Shown piece after piece: positions 1 through 9,539 of a stretch of DNA of 64,000 nucleotides. The position numbers were made by a program, and so were the translations under genes. Each line of letters starts with the position of its first letter. Position 1 is the stretch's first letter. The DNA lies in the NCBI RefSeq assembly GCF_024172095.1, contig NZ_JAMZDX010000009.1, positions 310,001 to 374,000 of the forward strand. The letters are read 5' to 3'. Source of the stretch: Kitasatospora cinereorecta (lineage in GTDB: Bacteria > Actinomycetota > Actinomycetes > Streptomycetales > Streptomycetaceae). The notes under the pieces were generated by a model. The model made no database searches, had not been told where the DNA came from, and was given only the letters and a program-made list of their open reading frames with translations.

Positions 1-1608
1 ATGGAGCTGATCGACGGTCGGCCGCTGAACGAGGTGCTCGCCGAGCGCGGGCCGCTGCCCGTGGCGGAGACGCTGGAGCTCGCCGCCCAGGTGGCGGATG
101 CCTTGCACACCGCTCACCGGGCCGGCGTGGTGCACCGCGACCTGAAGCCGGCCAACCTGATGCTGCGCCGGGACGGCCGGATTGCCGTCACCGACTTCGG
201 CATCGCGCGGTCCGCCTCGGGCACCAGGATCACCGCCACCCACGCCGTGATGGGCACGGCTCTGTACGTCGCACCGGAGCAGGTGGAGAACGGCGAGATC
301 ACCGCCGCCTGCGACCTGTACTCGCTGGGCGTGGTCTGCTTCGAGATGCTCACCGGCGCGCCTCCGTTCACGGGTGGCGCCGTGCTGGAGGTCGTCCTCA
401 AGCACGTACGCGAGCCGGCGCCGCCGCTGCCGGACTCCTTCTCGGTGGCAGTACGGGAGTTCGTGGCGCAGGCACTGGCCAAGCGGCCGGTGGACCGTTT
501 TCCGGACGCCACGGTCATGGCGGCCGAGGCGCGGGCTGCGCTGGCCGCCGGTGGCGGCGGATCGGACCGGACCCTGCGGTTGGGCGCGCCGGTGGTCGCG
601 GAGGCGTCGGCGGCTGCGGAGGTGCCGGCCGTCGGGCCGGACTCGGCGTCCGCGGTCGAGCCCGTGCCTCCGCCGGTCGCGGCCGAACCGAAGGCCGAGC
701 CCGGCGGAGCCGTAGGGGCGACGGCGCCGGACGGGAAGCGATCGCGGTGGCGCGGGCGGCGGGTGCTGGTGCCGCTGATCGTGCCGGTGGTGATCTCCGT
801 CGGGGCGGGCACGGTGTGGTTGGTCCAGACCTTGCCGTACCGCTTCGACGGATCGGGCCCGCGGGCGGGCGCTTCCGCACCGGCGTCGGGGGTGGGGCCG
901 GGGGGAGCAGCGGCGTCACCGGGTGGACCGGGCGGGAGTGGCACCGCGTCGCCCCTGGTGTCCGGGCAGCCGACGGCCTCGGTCGGAGCGGGCGCGGACG
1001 CCGGCCAGAGTGCGGGCACAAACCCTGCCGGTGACACGGCGGTCGGTGGCGCGAGCGGCGGCGGAGCGGCTCAGGGGGCTTCGGTCGGCGGGGGCAGCGG
1101 CGGCGGGACCGCCCCCGGTCCGGGTCCCGGCCAGACCCGGACCACGGCGACGCCCACACCTGCGCCTGCCACCACTTCTCCGGGTGAGTCACATCCGGCC
1201 GACTGCGGCGGCGGCCGCTGGGGATACCTGGTGAACGTGGGCGACGGTCTGAAGGTCGGCCTGGCCGCCGACAGCCTTGCCGACGGTACCGCCGTTGTGA
1301 TGGGCGGCCGTACCGCGTACGGCTGGGTCCGCGGTCCGTCGGACGGCGTCGACATGTTCAGCGCCTGCAAGGCGGGCGCGCCCCGTCTGGGGAAGGTCGG
1401 CGTCGGGAGCGGGGAGGGCACGGTGGCCCTGGGCAGCGCCTACCCGTACGCGTGGGACTGGAAGGTGGTCGATGCGGGCGGTGGTGCCTCGTACCTCGAG
1501 GACTACCTCGGTCAGAACTGCCTGACCGACAACGGCGCCGGGAGGCAGCTCACCGTCACGCCCTGCGCGCAGGGCGACAACCGGCAGCTGTTCCGCGTGC
1601 CCGCGTGA
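1..1608 (+). CDS. Serine/threonine protein kinase, N-terminus outside window
   Basis: Membrane-anchored Hanks-type kinase of the actinobacterial PknB kind, phosphorylating Ser/Thr on target proteins. The first visible residues are the hinge of the kinase fold, so the ATP-binding N-lobe lies upstream and the first ATG is internal. Seen here: catalytic loop HRDLKPAN (visible residues 45-52), DFG (65-67), APE (91-93), then a Pro/Ala linker, one membrane segment (about 254-280) and a long Gly/Ser/Thr-rich stalk. The last 135 residues form a Cys-containing extracellular domain ending in a ricin-B-like NCLTDNG...VTPC...NRQLFRV pattern. By family knowledge this outer domain would be the sensor; its ligand is unknown. 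It ends in TGA with no gene close downstream. Confidence 0.9.
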   Translation: MELIDGRPLNEVLAERGPLPVAETLELAAQVADALHTAHRAGVVHRDLKPANLMLRRDGRIAVTDFGIARSASGTRITATHAVMGTALYVAPEQVENGEITAACDLYSLGVVCFEMLTGAPPFTGGAVLEVVLKHVREPAPPLPDSFSVAVREFVAQALAKRPVDRFPDATVMAAEARAALAAGGGGSDRTLRLGAPVVAEASAAAEVPAVGPDSASAVEPVPPPVAAEPKAEPGGAVGATAPDGKRSRWRGRRVLVPLIVPVVISVGAGTVWLVQTLPYRFDGSGPRAGASAPASGVGPGGAAASPGGPGGSGTASPLVSGQPTASVGAGADAGQSAGTNPAGDTAVGGASGGGAAQGASVGGGSGGGTAPGPGPGQTRTTATPTPAPATTSPGESHPADCGGGRWGYLVNVGDGLKVGLAADSLADGTAVVMGGRTAYGWVRGPSDGVDMFSACKAGAPRLGKVGVGSGEGTVALGSAYPYAWDWKVVDAGGGASYLEDYLGQNCLTDNGAGRQLTVTPCAQGDNRQLFRVPA

Positions 1609-2224
1609 CGACTCTCGGCCACGGGTGGTGGGGCTCATCTTGTGACTGCGCTTCATATGAGTGGCGGGTTCCGACACCGGCCGCAGCACGAGCGCTTCCC
1701 GCAGCGAACGACAAGCAACGTGCCCCTGCGTACCCGCGGATGTCCCCGCCGCGCCGGCCACCGTGTCGGTTGCTTCTGCGGTTGTGTCTCGGGGTTTGCT
1801 ACTCCCGGTTGCGTCAGCCCCTGCCGCAGGAGAGGGCCTTTCCCGCAGTTCAAAGTCTATTTGTCCATAGGCTGGCGGGAGTCGCGCGCCGACCGCGTGG
1901 TGGTTGTCCGTCGCGCGGTGGCCCGGTGGCACCGGGCAGCGGGCCACGGCCCGGTAAGGGCTGGTGGGGGAGAGGGTCGGGCGGGGAGGTCGGTGCTCGG
2001 CCGCGTGCTCCACGGATGCCCCTCGTGCGTCGCCCACCGTGTTGACTGAGCAGATGCGGTGTCTCGGTTTCGGCCTGCGACTGGCCGCCGAGGGACAGCC
2101 GATGGGTGCCGGATCGTGTGGCCCGCCACGAGCCCGGAGGCCGCGACCGGGACCTGCTCCAGCGGCGCACCCGCGCCGATAGGGTGTGTGCCGATCGTCC
2201 GGAAGTGCTGAGTCAGGGGGAGCC
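1609..2224. other. Intergenic region, no convincing gene
   Basis: About 600 bases between the kinase and the next gene. Several reading frames are open only because of high GC; their translations are Arg/Pro-rich and lack domain character. A purine-rich Shine-Dalgarno for the next gene lies at the right edge. Confidence 0.5.
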
Positions 2225-2836
2225 GTGGGGCTGTTCGACATACCCGCAGAATCGCTGCGGCCCGACGAGAGTGAGGCGGGGCCGCTGCCGCCGCGCTCAC
2301 GTAGCGGGCTGTGGTGGCAGTTCTGGTTCCAGTGGGCGTACTTGCTGGTCGGGTCCGTACTGATCCTCGCCGTGGTCGGTCTGCTGCTCTGGGCCTCGGC
2401 GGCCGGTGGCAGTGACGTCGGTGGACTCGGCGGTGGCGGCGGGGGCTCTCGGATCAGGATCGGCGGATATGTCGTGCTGACCCGTCGCCAGTACCGGCTG
2501 GAGCGCGACGGCGGTCGCGACGCCTGGGCGAAGCGGGTCCAGGAGGCGCTGCGCGAGGGCAGCGAGAGGGCAGACAAGAAGCGCGCTGCTGAGGCGAAGA
2601 GCCGCGCGAAGGCCGAGACCAAGGCCACCGCCAAGGGCAAGCAGCTTGAGCCTGCGCCGGTTCTGTCCGACCAACTCGAACTGACCCCGCCCGTCTACCG
2701 CGGCGCCGGCTTCGGCCTCGTCGAGGAGCTGGCCGCGCCGCTCGGCTGGGAGCTCGACTGGAAGCGGACCCGGGCGTCGAAGCTGGAGACCGCCTATCTG
2801 ACGCGCCGTCCGAGCACCGGGCCGGCAGTGGCCTGA
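2225..2836 (+). CDS. Single-pass membrane protein, unknown function
   Basis: 203 residues. I chose GTG 2225 because it follows a strong AGGGGGA ribosome-binding site with good spacing; a longer frame opens at 2186 without one. A short acidic N-terminus is followed by an aromatic-rich membrane segment (about residues 36-58), a Gly-rich stretch, then a basic Ala/Lys/Arg region (about 105-150) that could form a helix or coiled coil. The C-terminal part has ordinary globular composition. I do not recognise the family. It shares orientation with the flanking kinase and lipoprotein but is separated from both by several hundred bases, so an operon is unlikely. Confidence 0.7.
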   Translation: MGLFDIPAESLRPDESEAGPLPPRSRSGLWWQFWFQWAYLLVGSVLILAVVGLLLWASAAGGSDVGGLGGGGGGSRIRIGGYVVLTRRQYRLERDGGRDAWAKRVQEALREGSERADKKRAAEAKSRAKAETKATAKGKQLEPAPVLSDQLELTPPVYRGAGFGLVEELAAPLGWELDWKRTRASKLETAYLTRRPSTGPAVA

Positions 2837-3192
2837 CCTCCGCGCGACGACAGCCGCCGTGGCCCGGTGAGCCTCCTTCGCGGTGCCACCGGTCGAGAGG
2901 GGGTGTTGACGAGTAGGCCTGGGCTGCGGTTTTGGGGGCGGCCGGAGATCGCCACCGCAAATCCCGCGAGCGCCCGGGTCTGGAAGTGCTCGCGAGCACC
3001 GGGGCCAGCACCACTGCCGTTCAGTGGGAAATTGCTGGGTACCATCAGGGCCGCCAAAGTGCTGTCGTGACTGACTTGAGCTGCCCTCCCTGCTCCCGGT
3101 GGCCCTTGTTGCGCTTCGGCACCCGGGCAAGGCCATCGTCAAACAGCATTACAATCACGATCTTCTGATGAAGCATCTGACGGGGGATGGTC
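2837..3192. other. Intergenic region upstream of lipoprotein gene
   Basis: About 350 bases, less GC-rich toward 3120-3180 (run ending in acaatcacgatcttctgatg), as expected for a promoter. No gene, RNA or repeat recognised. Confidence 0.4.
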
Positions 3193-4464
3193 ATGCAGTT
3201 CACGCATCGGACGCCCGCCTTCGCAGCGGCGGCGGCGCTCGCGCTGCCGCTGCTGGCGGGCTGCGCCAGCAGCGGCGCGACAGGGACGACAGGGGCGGCC
3301 GGGACCGTGTCGCCGAGCAGCGTGACACCGGCAGGCCGGGACGCGGCCGGCGGGAGTACCGGCGACTCGACGTTCCGTGGCAAGGACCTGGTGATCAGCG
3401 CCGGCTGCACCGTGCCCGCCTCCCGGCCCGCCACGGTGTGGGTCCAGGGCTTCGACCCGTCCACCTGGAAGAAGGTGGTGTCGGTCGAGTTCACCCTGCC
3501 CGCGCAGGTGGTGATCGACAAGCGGGACCACGAGGCGCTGAGCGCCCTCTACTCGCTGTGCGCGAATGACCTGCCGCACGAGGAACCGGCCGGCGGGGCA
3601 GCCACCTCGGACGCGGCGTTCGGCCCGCGGGTCCGGCAACTCTTCGACCGTGACTTCACCAAACTCGCGGTCGTCACCGCCGACGACCGGACCGGCGCGC
3701 GCCACGTCGGATACGTCGACCGTGCCGGCAAGTTCACCGACCTCACCGGGGACGGCAACGGCTTCGCCACCACCCCGAAGGAACAGGACGCCCTGCTCGC
3801 GCCCGACGGCGGGAGCGTCTGGTTCACGTACCTCGACGCCGCCCGCCGGCAGCACATCGCCAGCCGCTCGACCTCCGGCAGCCACGAGATCACCGAGCAG
3901 TGGGCCGGCGAGCCGCCCGCCACCCGCGACAACATCCTGCTGCTCGGCGGCTCTCCGCTGCGCGGCCTGCTCGGCCCCAGCCCGCGGTTCAGCCCCGACG
4001 GCACGCGTGTCTCCGATTTCGTCCTCGGCAGCGGCCGCAGCGTCACCTCCGTCACCGCGAGCGGCCCGTTGGCGACCAAGGGCGCCCTCGCGCTCCCCGA
4101 CCACGAATGCGAGCCGTCCGGCTGGGTGGACAAGCACACCCTGCTCTGCGCGCACCGCGACTCGGGCCCCAACCCCAAGCACCTCAACAACTTCTGGACC
4201 ATCGACGTCGACCGGCTGCAACCCGAAGCGTCGCGCCAGACCACGGACGGCGCCGGTCCCGACCTGCTGCCGATGACCGACCGTACGAACCTCCCCGTCG
4301 CCGTCTCGCCGGACGGCAAGCGCCTGCTCTTCCGTTCCGTCCAGGGCAAGGTCGAGCAGCCGTACGTCAGCGCCCTCACCCCGGGGGCCCAACCTCAGCA
4401 GATCAGCGGTCAGGACGCTGCCACCGCACTCGGTTACGGCGACGTCGTCCTCGAGTGGCGTTGA
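3193..4464 (+). CDS. Secreted lipoprotein with TolB-like beta-propeller repeats
   Basis: 423 residues from ATG 3193, preferred over ATG 3187 because the GGGGG ribosome-binding site abuts the earlier codon. The signal peptide ends in lipobox LAGC with the lipidated Cys at residue 24, so the protein is anchored outside the membrane. A Ser/Thr/Gly spacer follows. The rest contains blades of the TolB/WD40-like type (FSPDGTRVSDF, VSPDGKRLLFRS, LLAPDGGSVWFTY). Such propellers usually bind proteins or ligands, and no catalytic motif is visible. The gene stands alone, followed by a strong hairpin terminator. The exact role is unknown. Confidence 0.8.
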   Translation: MQFTHRTPAFAAAAALALPLLAGCASSGATGTTGAAGTVSPSSVTPAGRDAAGGSTGDSTFRGKDLVISAGCTVPASRPATVWVQGFDPSTWKKVVSVEFTLPAQVVIDKRDHEALSALYSLCANDLPHEEPAGGAATSDAAFGPRVRQLFDRDFTKLAVVTADDRTGARHVGYVDRAGKFTDLTGDGNGFATTPKEQDALLAPDGGSVWFTYLDAARRQHIASRSTSGSHEITEQWAGEPPATRDNILLLGGSPLRGLLGPSPRFSPDGTRVSDFVLGSGRSVTSVTASGPLATKGALALPDHECEPSGWVDKHTLLCAHRDSGPNPKHLNNFWTIDVDRLQPEASRQTTDGAGPDLLPMTDRTNLPVAVSPDGKRLLFRSVQGKVEQPYVSALTPGAQPQQISGQDAATALGYGDVVLEWR

Positions 4465-4484
4465 TGCCACGCGGTACGGAATCA

Positions 4485-4528
4485 GCAGTGATTCACCCTG
4501 CCGCAGAAGCGCCAGGGTGAATCACTGC
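4485..4528. terminator. Perfect 16-bp inverted repeat, bidirectional terminator candidate
   Basis: GCAGTGATTCACCCTG (4485-4500) pairs perfectly with 4513-4528 across a 12-base loop. It lies 20 bases past the lipoprotein stop and before the convergent DUF6000-like fragment. No U-tract follows, which is common for actinobacterial terminators. Confidence 0.7.
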
Positions 4529-4615
4529 GTGCAGGTTGCGCCGGTCTGTCGGCGTACATCTCGAAGTGCTCGGCCCCGTCCGGTTGGACGTGCTCTGTCG
4601 CTGATCTTGTGACGT

Positions 4616-5017
4616 CTACCTGAGCGAGTCCGTCAGTGCGCACAGTTCATCCATGAACCGGCTCGGCGGCGAGGGCCTGTACTGGGCGTCATTCCACTGG
4701 TGCCACAGGCCTTCGGGGACGAGGAGGCGGCTGGCGTGTTCGGTTCCAGCCTGACTGTCGATGTGGAGGAGCGCGCTGATGGCCCAGTGCTGGTCGTACT
4801 GGCAGTCAGGCTGTTGGAGATAGCGTTCCAGGTAGGCCGTCAGGTGCAGGGCGTCTTCCTCCGTGCAGAAGCGTGCGAGAGCGAAGCAGTAGCCCTGTCC
4901 GGAGAAGCACAGCTGGCTGGCGAGAAGCAGGTCACCCAGAACGTCTCGGAAGTGCTGACGGCGGTCCGCACCGATCAGCCAGGCGGCGGTGAGGCGGGAG
5001 CGCCATTCGCTCTCCAA
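4616..5017 (-). pseudogene. DUF6000-like protein, 5' end lost
   Basis: The last ~132 codons (beginning about ESEWRSRLTAAWLIG) have normal protein composition and match my recollection of the actinobacterial DUF6000 family C-terminus, including the LCFSGQGYCFALARF and CQYDQHWAISALLHID stretches. Upstream, the frame runs directly into out-of-frame transposase sequence. The N-terminal half and start codon therefore appear to have been replaced by IS DNA around 5017-5030. Function of the family is unknown. Family assignment is from memory and moderate. Confidence 0.6.
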
Positions 5018-6090
5018 GAGGACTTGGTTGTGGGCTTGACGTAGCGCTCGATGCCGTAAGCCGCGCCTGACCGTCCGCACGAGGTGGTCCGGGTCGGCGC
5101 GCAGTGCCGGTGCGTACGCGGCAGGTGTCCTCGTGCCTGTTCGGCCGAGAGGCCAGTGACGGCGTAGACGCGATCGAGGGTGACCTTGCAGGTGGCGACG
5201 GTGCGGCGGTGCCGCGCGATCTGCACAGCCTGCACGGCGTGGGGGAAGCCCAGGTCGGCCACGGTGGCGGTCTTGACCCGGCGGATCCCATCCCTGCCGT
5301 GCGCGGTGGTGCGGCTCTTGCCCAGCAGTGGCATGTCCCGCCAGGGCAGGCGTTTGAGGCGCTGGTGCAGCAGCGGTTGGTTCGCTTTGATCACGGCGAT
5401 GTAGTGGGCATCCTTGTCCTCGACCAGGAAGCGCGCGTGCGCGGTCTGGGAGTGCAGGCGTCAAAGGTGACCACGGTGTCAGTCAGGTCGACGTCGGCGA
5501 GCATGGGCCGGAAGACAGTGATTTCGTTGGTCTTGCCGCCCACCGCGCGCTGGGCGGTGACCAGGCCGGCGGCGGTCATCGCGGCGAGCTGGTGGACCTG
5601 GGTGCCGTCGGAGCGGCGGGCGCCTCGCGCTGTCTTGCCGTCCACGGTCAGGGAACGGCGCGGGGCTGTGCGAGCGGATCCTGACCGGATGGCGGGCGGT
5701 CGGGGTCGCGGGGCGGCGAGCAAGGAGCCGATCGCTGTGTCGAGCGCGTCGCCGTCGATGCGTTGCAGGACCCGGCGTACGGTGGGCCTCGGCCGGGGCG
5801 GTCGGGCCGCTTGGTTCACGGCTCGGTCCGCCGAGGGCGGTGAGCACGGTGGTCGGCGCGTCCGCGGCCCACTCTGCGATCGCGGTCAGAGATCTCGCGC
5901 CGGCCAGGACCGGGCAGGCGGTCAGGGCGAGGACAAAGGGGAGGGGATGGCGACGGCCCTTGGCCTGGCGCGGATCGGGCACCGTGGCAAGACAGTCCAG
6001 CAGGCCGGAGTGTCCCTCGGCGGCGGAAAGCCGGGCAACAGCGAGCTGGCCCAGACCGGCAGGGATGGGCGATGATGAGCGGCCAGTCAC
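5018..6090 (-). pseudogene. ISAs1-family transposase, frameshifted remnant
   Basis: Three consecutive pieces in different frames together resemble an ISAs1 (DDE) transposase. The N-terminal piece has VPDPRQAKGRRHPLPFVLAL and SLTAIAEWAADAPTTVL. The middle has IDGDALDTAIGSLLA, LTVDGKTARGARRSDG and GGKTNEITVFRPML. The C-terminal piece has VIKANQPLLHQRLKRLPW and FPHAVQAVQIARH. Frame breaks lie near 5810 and 5465. The usual ending (HW.IEN.LHWVRD) is missing and the sequence passes into the DUF6000-like fragment. It cannot encode a working transposase. I did not identify terminal inverted repeats or a target duplication. Confidence 0.85.
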
Positions 6091-6254
6091 GGTCTTCCGT
6101 TGCGGTGATCAGGGACTCGACACCTCGTGATCACCCGGAGGGCGTGCCTGCTTCCGGTCCGGCTCGATCCGGGGACATCGCAGCCGGCTCTTGCGCATGA
6201 GCTGCCATCAAGTCGGCAGAGCAACTGAACGACGCCGCCCTGGCCCCGGAGCCT

Positions 6255-6743
6255 CTACTGGCCGACCGTAAAGATCACGTGGCTTCCTGCGTCCGCTGCC
6301 TGCCGGAAGAAGACGACCAGGTCAGTGAAGTTCGCCCAGGTGTAGGCAAAGTCCTCGTGGCCGAAGTTCGGCCCGTAGTCCTCGATGTCGATGCAGTCGT
6401 AGCCTGCTTTCAGTGCCTCGCGGCCGACATCGGTCATGGCATCGGCGACATCGCGCACCCGATCCGGCGTGAGCAGGCTGACGATGTAATCGTCCCCTTC
6501 GTAAAGCTGTACGCCGCCCAGGATCACAGCGTTCAGCGGGTAGATGCCGTTGTCGTAGCCAAGGTAACCGTCGGTCAGGCTGCGATGGATGGCGTCCCAT
6601 GCCTTGTCGGTGTCACAGTGGCCGACACCGATGCTTTCTTCCTCAATCTCCTCGACGAGCGCGGCAACCTCATCGTCGTCAGCGGTCGCGAGCAGGCGAT
6701 CGGCGGTCTCTGCATCGATGGCAAAGTGGACTCCCAGGCTCAT
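6255..6743 (-). CDS. DUF1877 family protein
   Basis: 162 residues from ATG 6743 (an ATG nine bases upstream is also possible). MSLGVHFAID at the start, YPLNAVILGGVQLY in the middle and YTWANFTDLVVFFRQAADAG near the end fit the YfbM-like DUF1877 family: small soluble proteins of unknown function, often found beside polymorphic-toxin or mobile DNA. The frame is intact and the composition is acidic and normal, unlike the broken genes around it. It is isolated on its strand. Confidence 0.75.
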   Translation of the reverse strand: MSLGVHFAIDAETADRLLATADDDEVAALVEEIEEESIGVGHCDTDKAWDAIHRSLTDGYLGYDNGIYPLNAVILGGVQLYEGDDYIVSLLTPDRVRDVADAMTDVGREALKAGYDCIDIEDYGPNFGHEDFAYTWANFTDLVVFFRQAADAGSHVIFTVGQ

Positions 6744-6815
6744 ACGGCACACCGTACAGGGGCGGCAAGACTCGTCACGTCGAGCTGATCACGGTCGGCC
6801 GCGCACGTCTGTCGG

Positions 6816-7163
6816 CCCAAGTCCCCGCTCGGCGGCCCCAAGCCGACCGAGACCCGGAAGTTCGAGATGACCGACGGCGGGGGGCTCGGCCAGGAGGGCT
6901 ACCAGTCGTCGGTCCGGCACCCGCTCACCGACACCATTCCCGGGCCGGTCGACCAACTGAGCTTCAAGTCGGCTTTCTGCGACGGGAATCTGCGCCTGAC
7001 GGTCGATGTCGACTACAGCGCGGGTTCGGGGATGTCCGCGGACTACCCGCGAGCGCTCGACAAGGCGGAGGAGGCGTCGCGGAAGAAGGCCGCCGAACTG
7101 CTCAAGCGGGCGCGGGAGAAGCTGTACGAGCGTGCGATGAGCCCGCAGCCGACGGCTTCGTGA
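6816..7163 (+). pseudogene. Gene fragment lacking a 5' end, unknown
   Basis: From about 6816 the frame reads a plausible protein (PLGGPKPTETRKFEMTDGG, then LSFKSAFCDGNLRLTVDVDY, an Ala/Lys/Glu-rich helix and stop at 7163). A stop codon at 6786-6788 and absence of a ribosome-binding site or convincing start before ATG 6867 suggest the beginning was lost. If ATG 6867 is used the product is 98 residues. Family not recognised. Sitting in a run of broken genes, it is probably debris. Confidence 0.4.
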
Positions 7164-7293
7164 CGGGCAGGCGCCCCGACTGGGGGCCATACCGTTGCCC
7201 CAGACGGGCCGGCTCGTCGGCTGTCGTCCTCATCGCCGACCTGGCCGTCGCGCAGCACGGCGTCCGCTTCAGCGCCGGCACCGCCGACCAGGG

Positions 7294-7590
7294 CGGCGAC
7301 GCCTGTTCGAGCTCGCGGCTGGGACATCTGGTAGGCGGCGTTGTTCACCAGGATGTCGAGGCCGCCGAGTTCGCCGACGCAGTACGTGACGAGGCGGTTG
7401 CAGAACTCCTCGTCGCGCTGGTCGCCGGCGATCGGCAGGGCGCGTCGCCCGGCGCCCTCGATGAGTATGGTGGTGGTGTCGGCGTCGCCGGCTTCCTCCG
7501 GGAGGTGGCAGAAGGCGATGTCGGCGCCCTCACGGGCGAATGCCAGGGCGACCGCGCGGCCGATGTGGCGGCTGGAGCCGGACTGGAACC
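7294..7590 (-). pseudogene. Short-chain dehydrogenase (SDR) fragment
   Basis: Reading the minus strand gives an SDR core: HIGRAVALAFAREGADIAF (a damaged glycine-rich NAD(P) site), LPEEAGDADTTTILIEGAGR, then GGLDILVNNAAYQMSQ, the NNAA motif of SDRs. Both the N-terminal beta strand with the first glycines and everything after the NNAA motif (catalytic Ser, Tyr and Lys) are gone, so the fragment is non-functional. It abuts the helicase fragment on the other strand. Confidence 0.75.
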
Positions 7591-7798
7591 GCTCCTACCG
7601 CCGCCTGCTCGCCTACCTCGCGGCCGGCGGCACTGTGGACGGCCCGGCCAACCGCACCGGCGGCAAAGTGGACCCGTCGTTCCGGCCCGGTACATGGCTG
7701 CGCAGCAGGACAAGGCCCGCACCGAACGGAAGCTGACCGAGCAGCAGACCGCGTTCCTGGATGCGCTCCACCGGCACGCCGAGGCCGTCGCTGGCTGA
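7572..7798 (+). pseudogene. Helicase-associated-domain protein, C-terminal fragment with frameshift
   Basis: The frame reading WNRSYRRLLAYLAAGGTVDG and NRTGGKVDPSFRPGTWL resembles a repeat of the helicase-associated domain found at the C-terminus of large actinobacterial DEAD/DEAH helicases. The continuation QQDKARTERKLTEQQTAFLD sits in another frame, so there is a frameshift near 7690. There is no start codon and no ATPase part. A matching N-terminal ATPase remnant of the same kind of helicase occurs at 62.2-62.5 kb. Confidence 0.55.
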
Positions 7799-8390
7799 CC
7801 CGCCCAGGAACCGCCACCTGCACCCCCGCCGTCCCAGCCCACCGATGCCGGGACGGCCGCCTGTACCCCGCTCCCGACTCCCGGAGGCACCCTGCGATGA
7901 CCGACACCAGCCACCCTGCCCCGGACCCCGCCGCCGCGCCCGCCGACCGGGACCCGGGCCGGCCGGCCATGGCCACGCGCAGGCCCGGCGACGGTGAGCC
8001 GGGCAGGCTGGCGAGCGGTGGGAGCAGGCCGGCACGGGTGGGACGGCGGGAGATCAATCCTGTGTCGACGCCGGACGGTCCAGTGTCGAGCAGGTGCTCG
8101 CGCCTGTGCCGCACCGCCGGCTTCTCCGAACCGGGCACCGGCGCAGAAGACGGAGAAGGGCCGCCTCGACCATCAGCGCCTGCTGCGCCACGCCCGGACT
8201 GTGGAGGCCGAGTCCAAGGCCGCCTGGTAGGCGCCGCCGTACCAGTGGCGGTCCTGGTCGATGGTGCTCATCGTTTTCGCTTGATCGGCTCGCACCTCGC
8301 GCCTTCCCGTCCGCTTGCTCACCGTGATGTGTCGTGATGTCCCGACGCCAACCTCTCGCGCGGGGACATCACCACAGGTGTGTCGTGCGC
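7799..8390. other. No convincing gene
   Basis: About 590 bases following the helicase fragment. A short stretch near 8160-8228 reads like protein debris (RLDHQRLLRHARTVEAESKA on the plus strand), but no start, ribosome-binding site or family could be assigned. Confidence 0.4.
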
Positions 8391-9539
8391 TCAGGACGCG
8401 GTCAGCGCGCGTCGTCGGACGACGAGGAAGCCGATGCCGATCAGCGAGAGTCCGACGAGAACGGCGCCGATCGTGACCTCGGTCGCGCTCGGTCCATGCG
8501 CGGCACCACCGACACCAGTACCCACGCCGCCGACCGGAGGACGGCCGCCGGAGCTTCCACCGCCCGACGCGGCTCCGCCAGCCGTGGTGCCTGCTGTGGT
8601 GCCCGCGGTGGTCCCAGTGGTGGTGCCGGTCGTGGTGCCTGCTGTGGTGCCTGCTGTGGTGCCCGCGGTGGTGCCGGTCGTGGTGCCTGCGGTGGTCCCG
8701 GTCGTGGTGCCCGCGGTGGTGCCGGTCGTGGTGCCCGCGGTGGTGCCCGCGGTGGTCCCGGTCGTGGTGCCCGCGGTGGTGCCAGCCGTAGTCCCACCCG
8801 TCGAGCAGGTCTCCCGCGTGATGGTGTTGGTGTCCAGGGTGACCGACCCGTTGCGCGCGAGTGCGCGCCCGTCGATGGTCGCCCCGGTGGTGGCGGAGAT
8901 CGACGTCAGCGCCAGGATGTTGCCCACGAAGGTGGAGTTGGTGCCGATCGTGGCGGAGCTGCCGACCTTCCAGAAGACGTTGCACGGCGCAGCACCGTTG
9001 ACCAGGAGAACCCGGCTTGCGGAGGCCGTTGTCAGCGTCGACCCGACCTGGAAGATCCAGACCGCGTTGGGGTCCCCGTGGGCGTCGAGCGTGAGGGTGC
9101 CGGTGAGCCCGATGGACGAGGAGGCGGTGTAGACGCCCGGATTCAGCGTCAGGCCGCCGAGATCACCCGAAATACTGGCGTCCGAGGCCTGGCCGGCCGC
9201 GTTGTTGTATGCGACGGTCAGATCGGTCTGCGCCTGCAGAGCAACGGCGTCGGCCGAGTGGATGACTCCGTTCACCGTGCCTGGGGGGAAACCGGTCACC
9301 GAGGTCCCCGGACTCACCCCGACATCGCCATTGATGGTGCTGGGACCGGTGTTCGTGACGGACTGGCCGGCCAGGACGGCGAAGCTGGACGCGGTTCCGA
9401 GGGGTACGGCGACCCCGATCGCGTAGGCGGAAGTCGGAAGCACCGCCATCCCCACAGCGGTGAGGGCGAGCGTGAGGGCCGCGGAAACGCGGGTGGCGAA
9501 TCCACGCCGACGAGGCACGACCAAGGTGTTCGAGTTCAT
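8391..9539 (-). CDS. Surface-anchored ice-binding-type (DUF3494) protein with TTxG repeat stalk
   Basis: 382 residues from ATG 9539, preceded by AAGGAG. It has a signal peptide (about residues 1-40, ending TSAYA) and an ice-binding-like DUF3494 beta-helix domain (about 44-250). Recognisable stretches include LGTASSFAVLAGQSVTNTG, INGDVGVSPG, NPGVYTASSSIGLTGTLTLD, NAVWIFQVGSTLTTA, VFWKVGSSATIGTNSTFVGN and ATIDGRALARNGSVTLD. Then come 18 tandem tetrapeptides TTAG or TTTG, a Gly-rich linker, one C-terminal membrane helix and an RRR tail. In other bacteria this fold binds ice or acts as an adhesin. No LPXTG-like sorting motif is visible before the final helix, so anchoring is probably by the helix itself. 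A divergent sortase gene follows. Confidence 0.85.
   Translation of the reverse strand: MNSNTLVVPRRRGFATRVSAALTLALTAVGMAVLPTSAYAIGVAVPLGTASSFAVLAGQSVTNTGPSTINGDVGVSPGTSVTGFPPGTVNGVIHSADAVALQAQTDLTVAYNNAAGQASDASISGDLGGLTLNPGVYTASSSIGLTGTLTLDAHGDPNAVWIFQVGSTLTTASASRVLLVNGAAPCNVFWKVGSSATIGTNSTFVGNILALTSISATTGATIDGRALARNGSVTLDTNTITRETCSTGGTTAGTTAGTTTGTTAGTTAGTTTGTTAGTTTGTTAGTTTGTTAGTTAGTTAGTTTGTTTGTTAGTTAGTTAGGAASGGGSSGGRPPVGGVGTGVGGAAHGPSATEVTIGAVLVGLSLIGIGFLVVRRRALTAS
8577..8792 (-). repeat. 18 tandem 12-bp repeats coding TTAG/TTTG
   Basis: A 216-bp minisatellite inside the ice-binding-type gene. Each 12-base unit codes Thr-Thr-Ala/Thr-Gly. Unit order mixes TTAG and TTTG, and synonymous changes show the array is not brand new. 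Length variation by slippage would keep the frame and change stalk length. Confidence 0.9.

Noticed and set aside
6599..7798. Long plus-strand frame through the scrapyard region
   Set aside because: It crosses DUF1877 antisense, an SDR fragment antisense and a helicase piece; composition is Arg-rich and no start site fits.
8577..8792. Possible CRISPR array
   Set aside because: Units are contiguous 12-mers without spacers and keep one reading frame; it is a coding minisatellite.
8173..8985. Minus-strand frame with long HHRGHHDRDHRGHH-like text
   Set aside because: It is the antisense-frame shadow of the 12-bp Thr/Gly repeat in the ice-binding-type gene, not a metal-binding protein.
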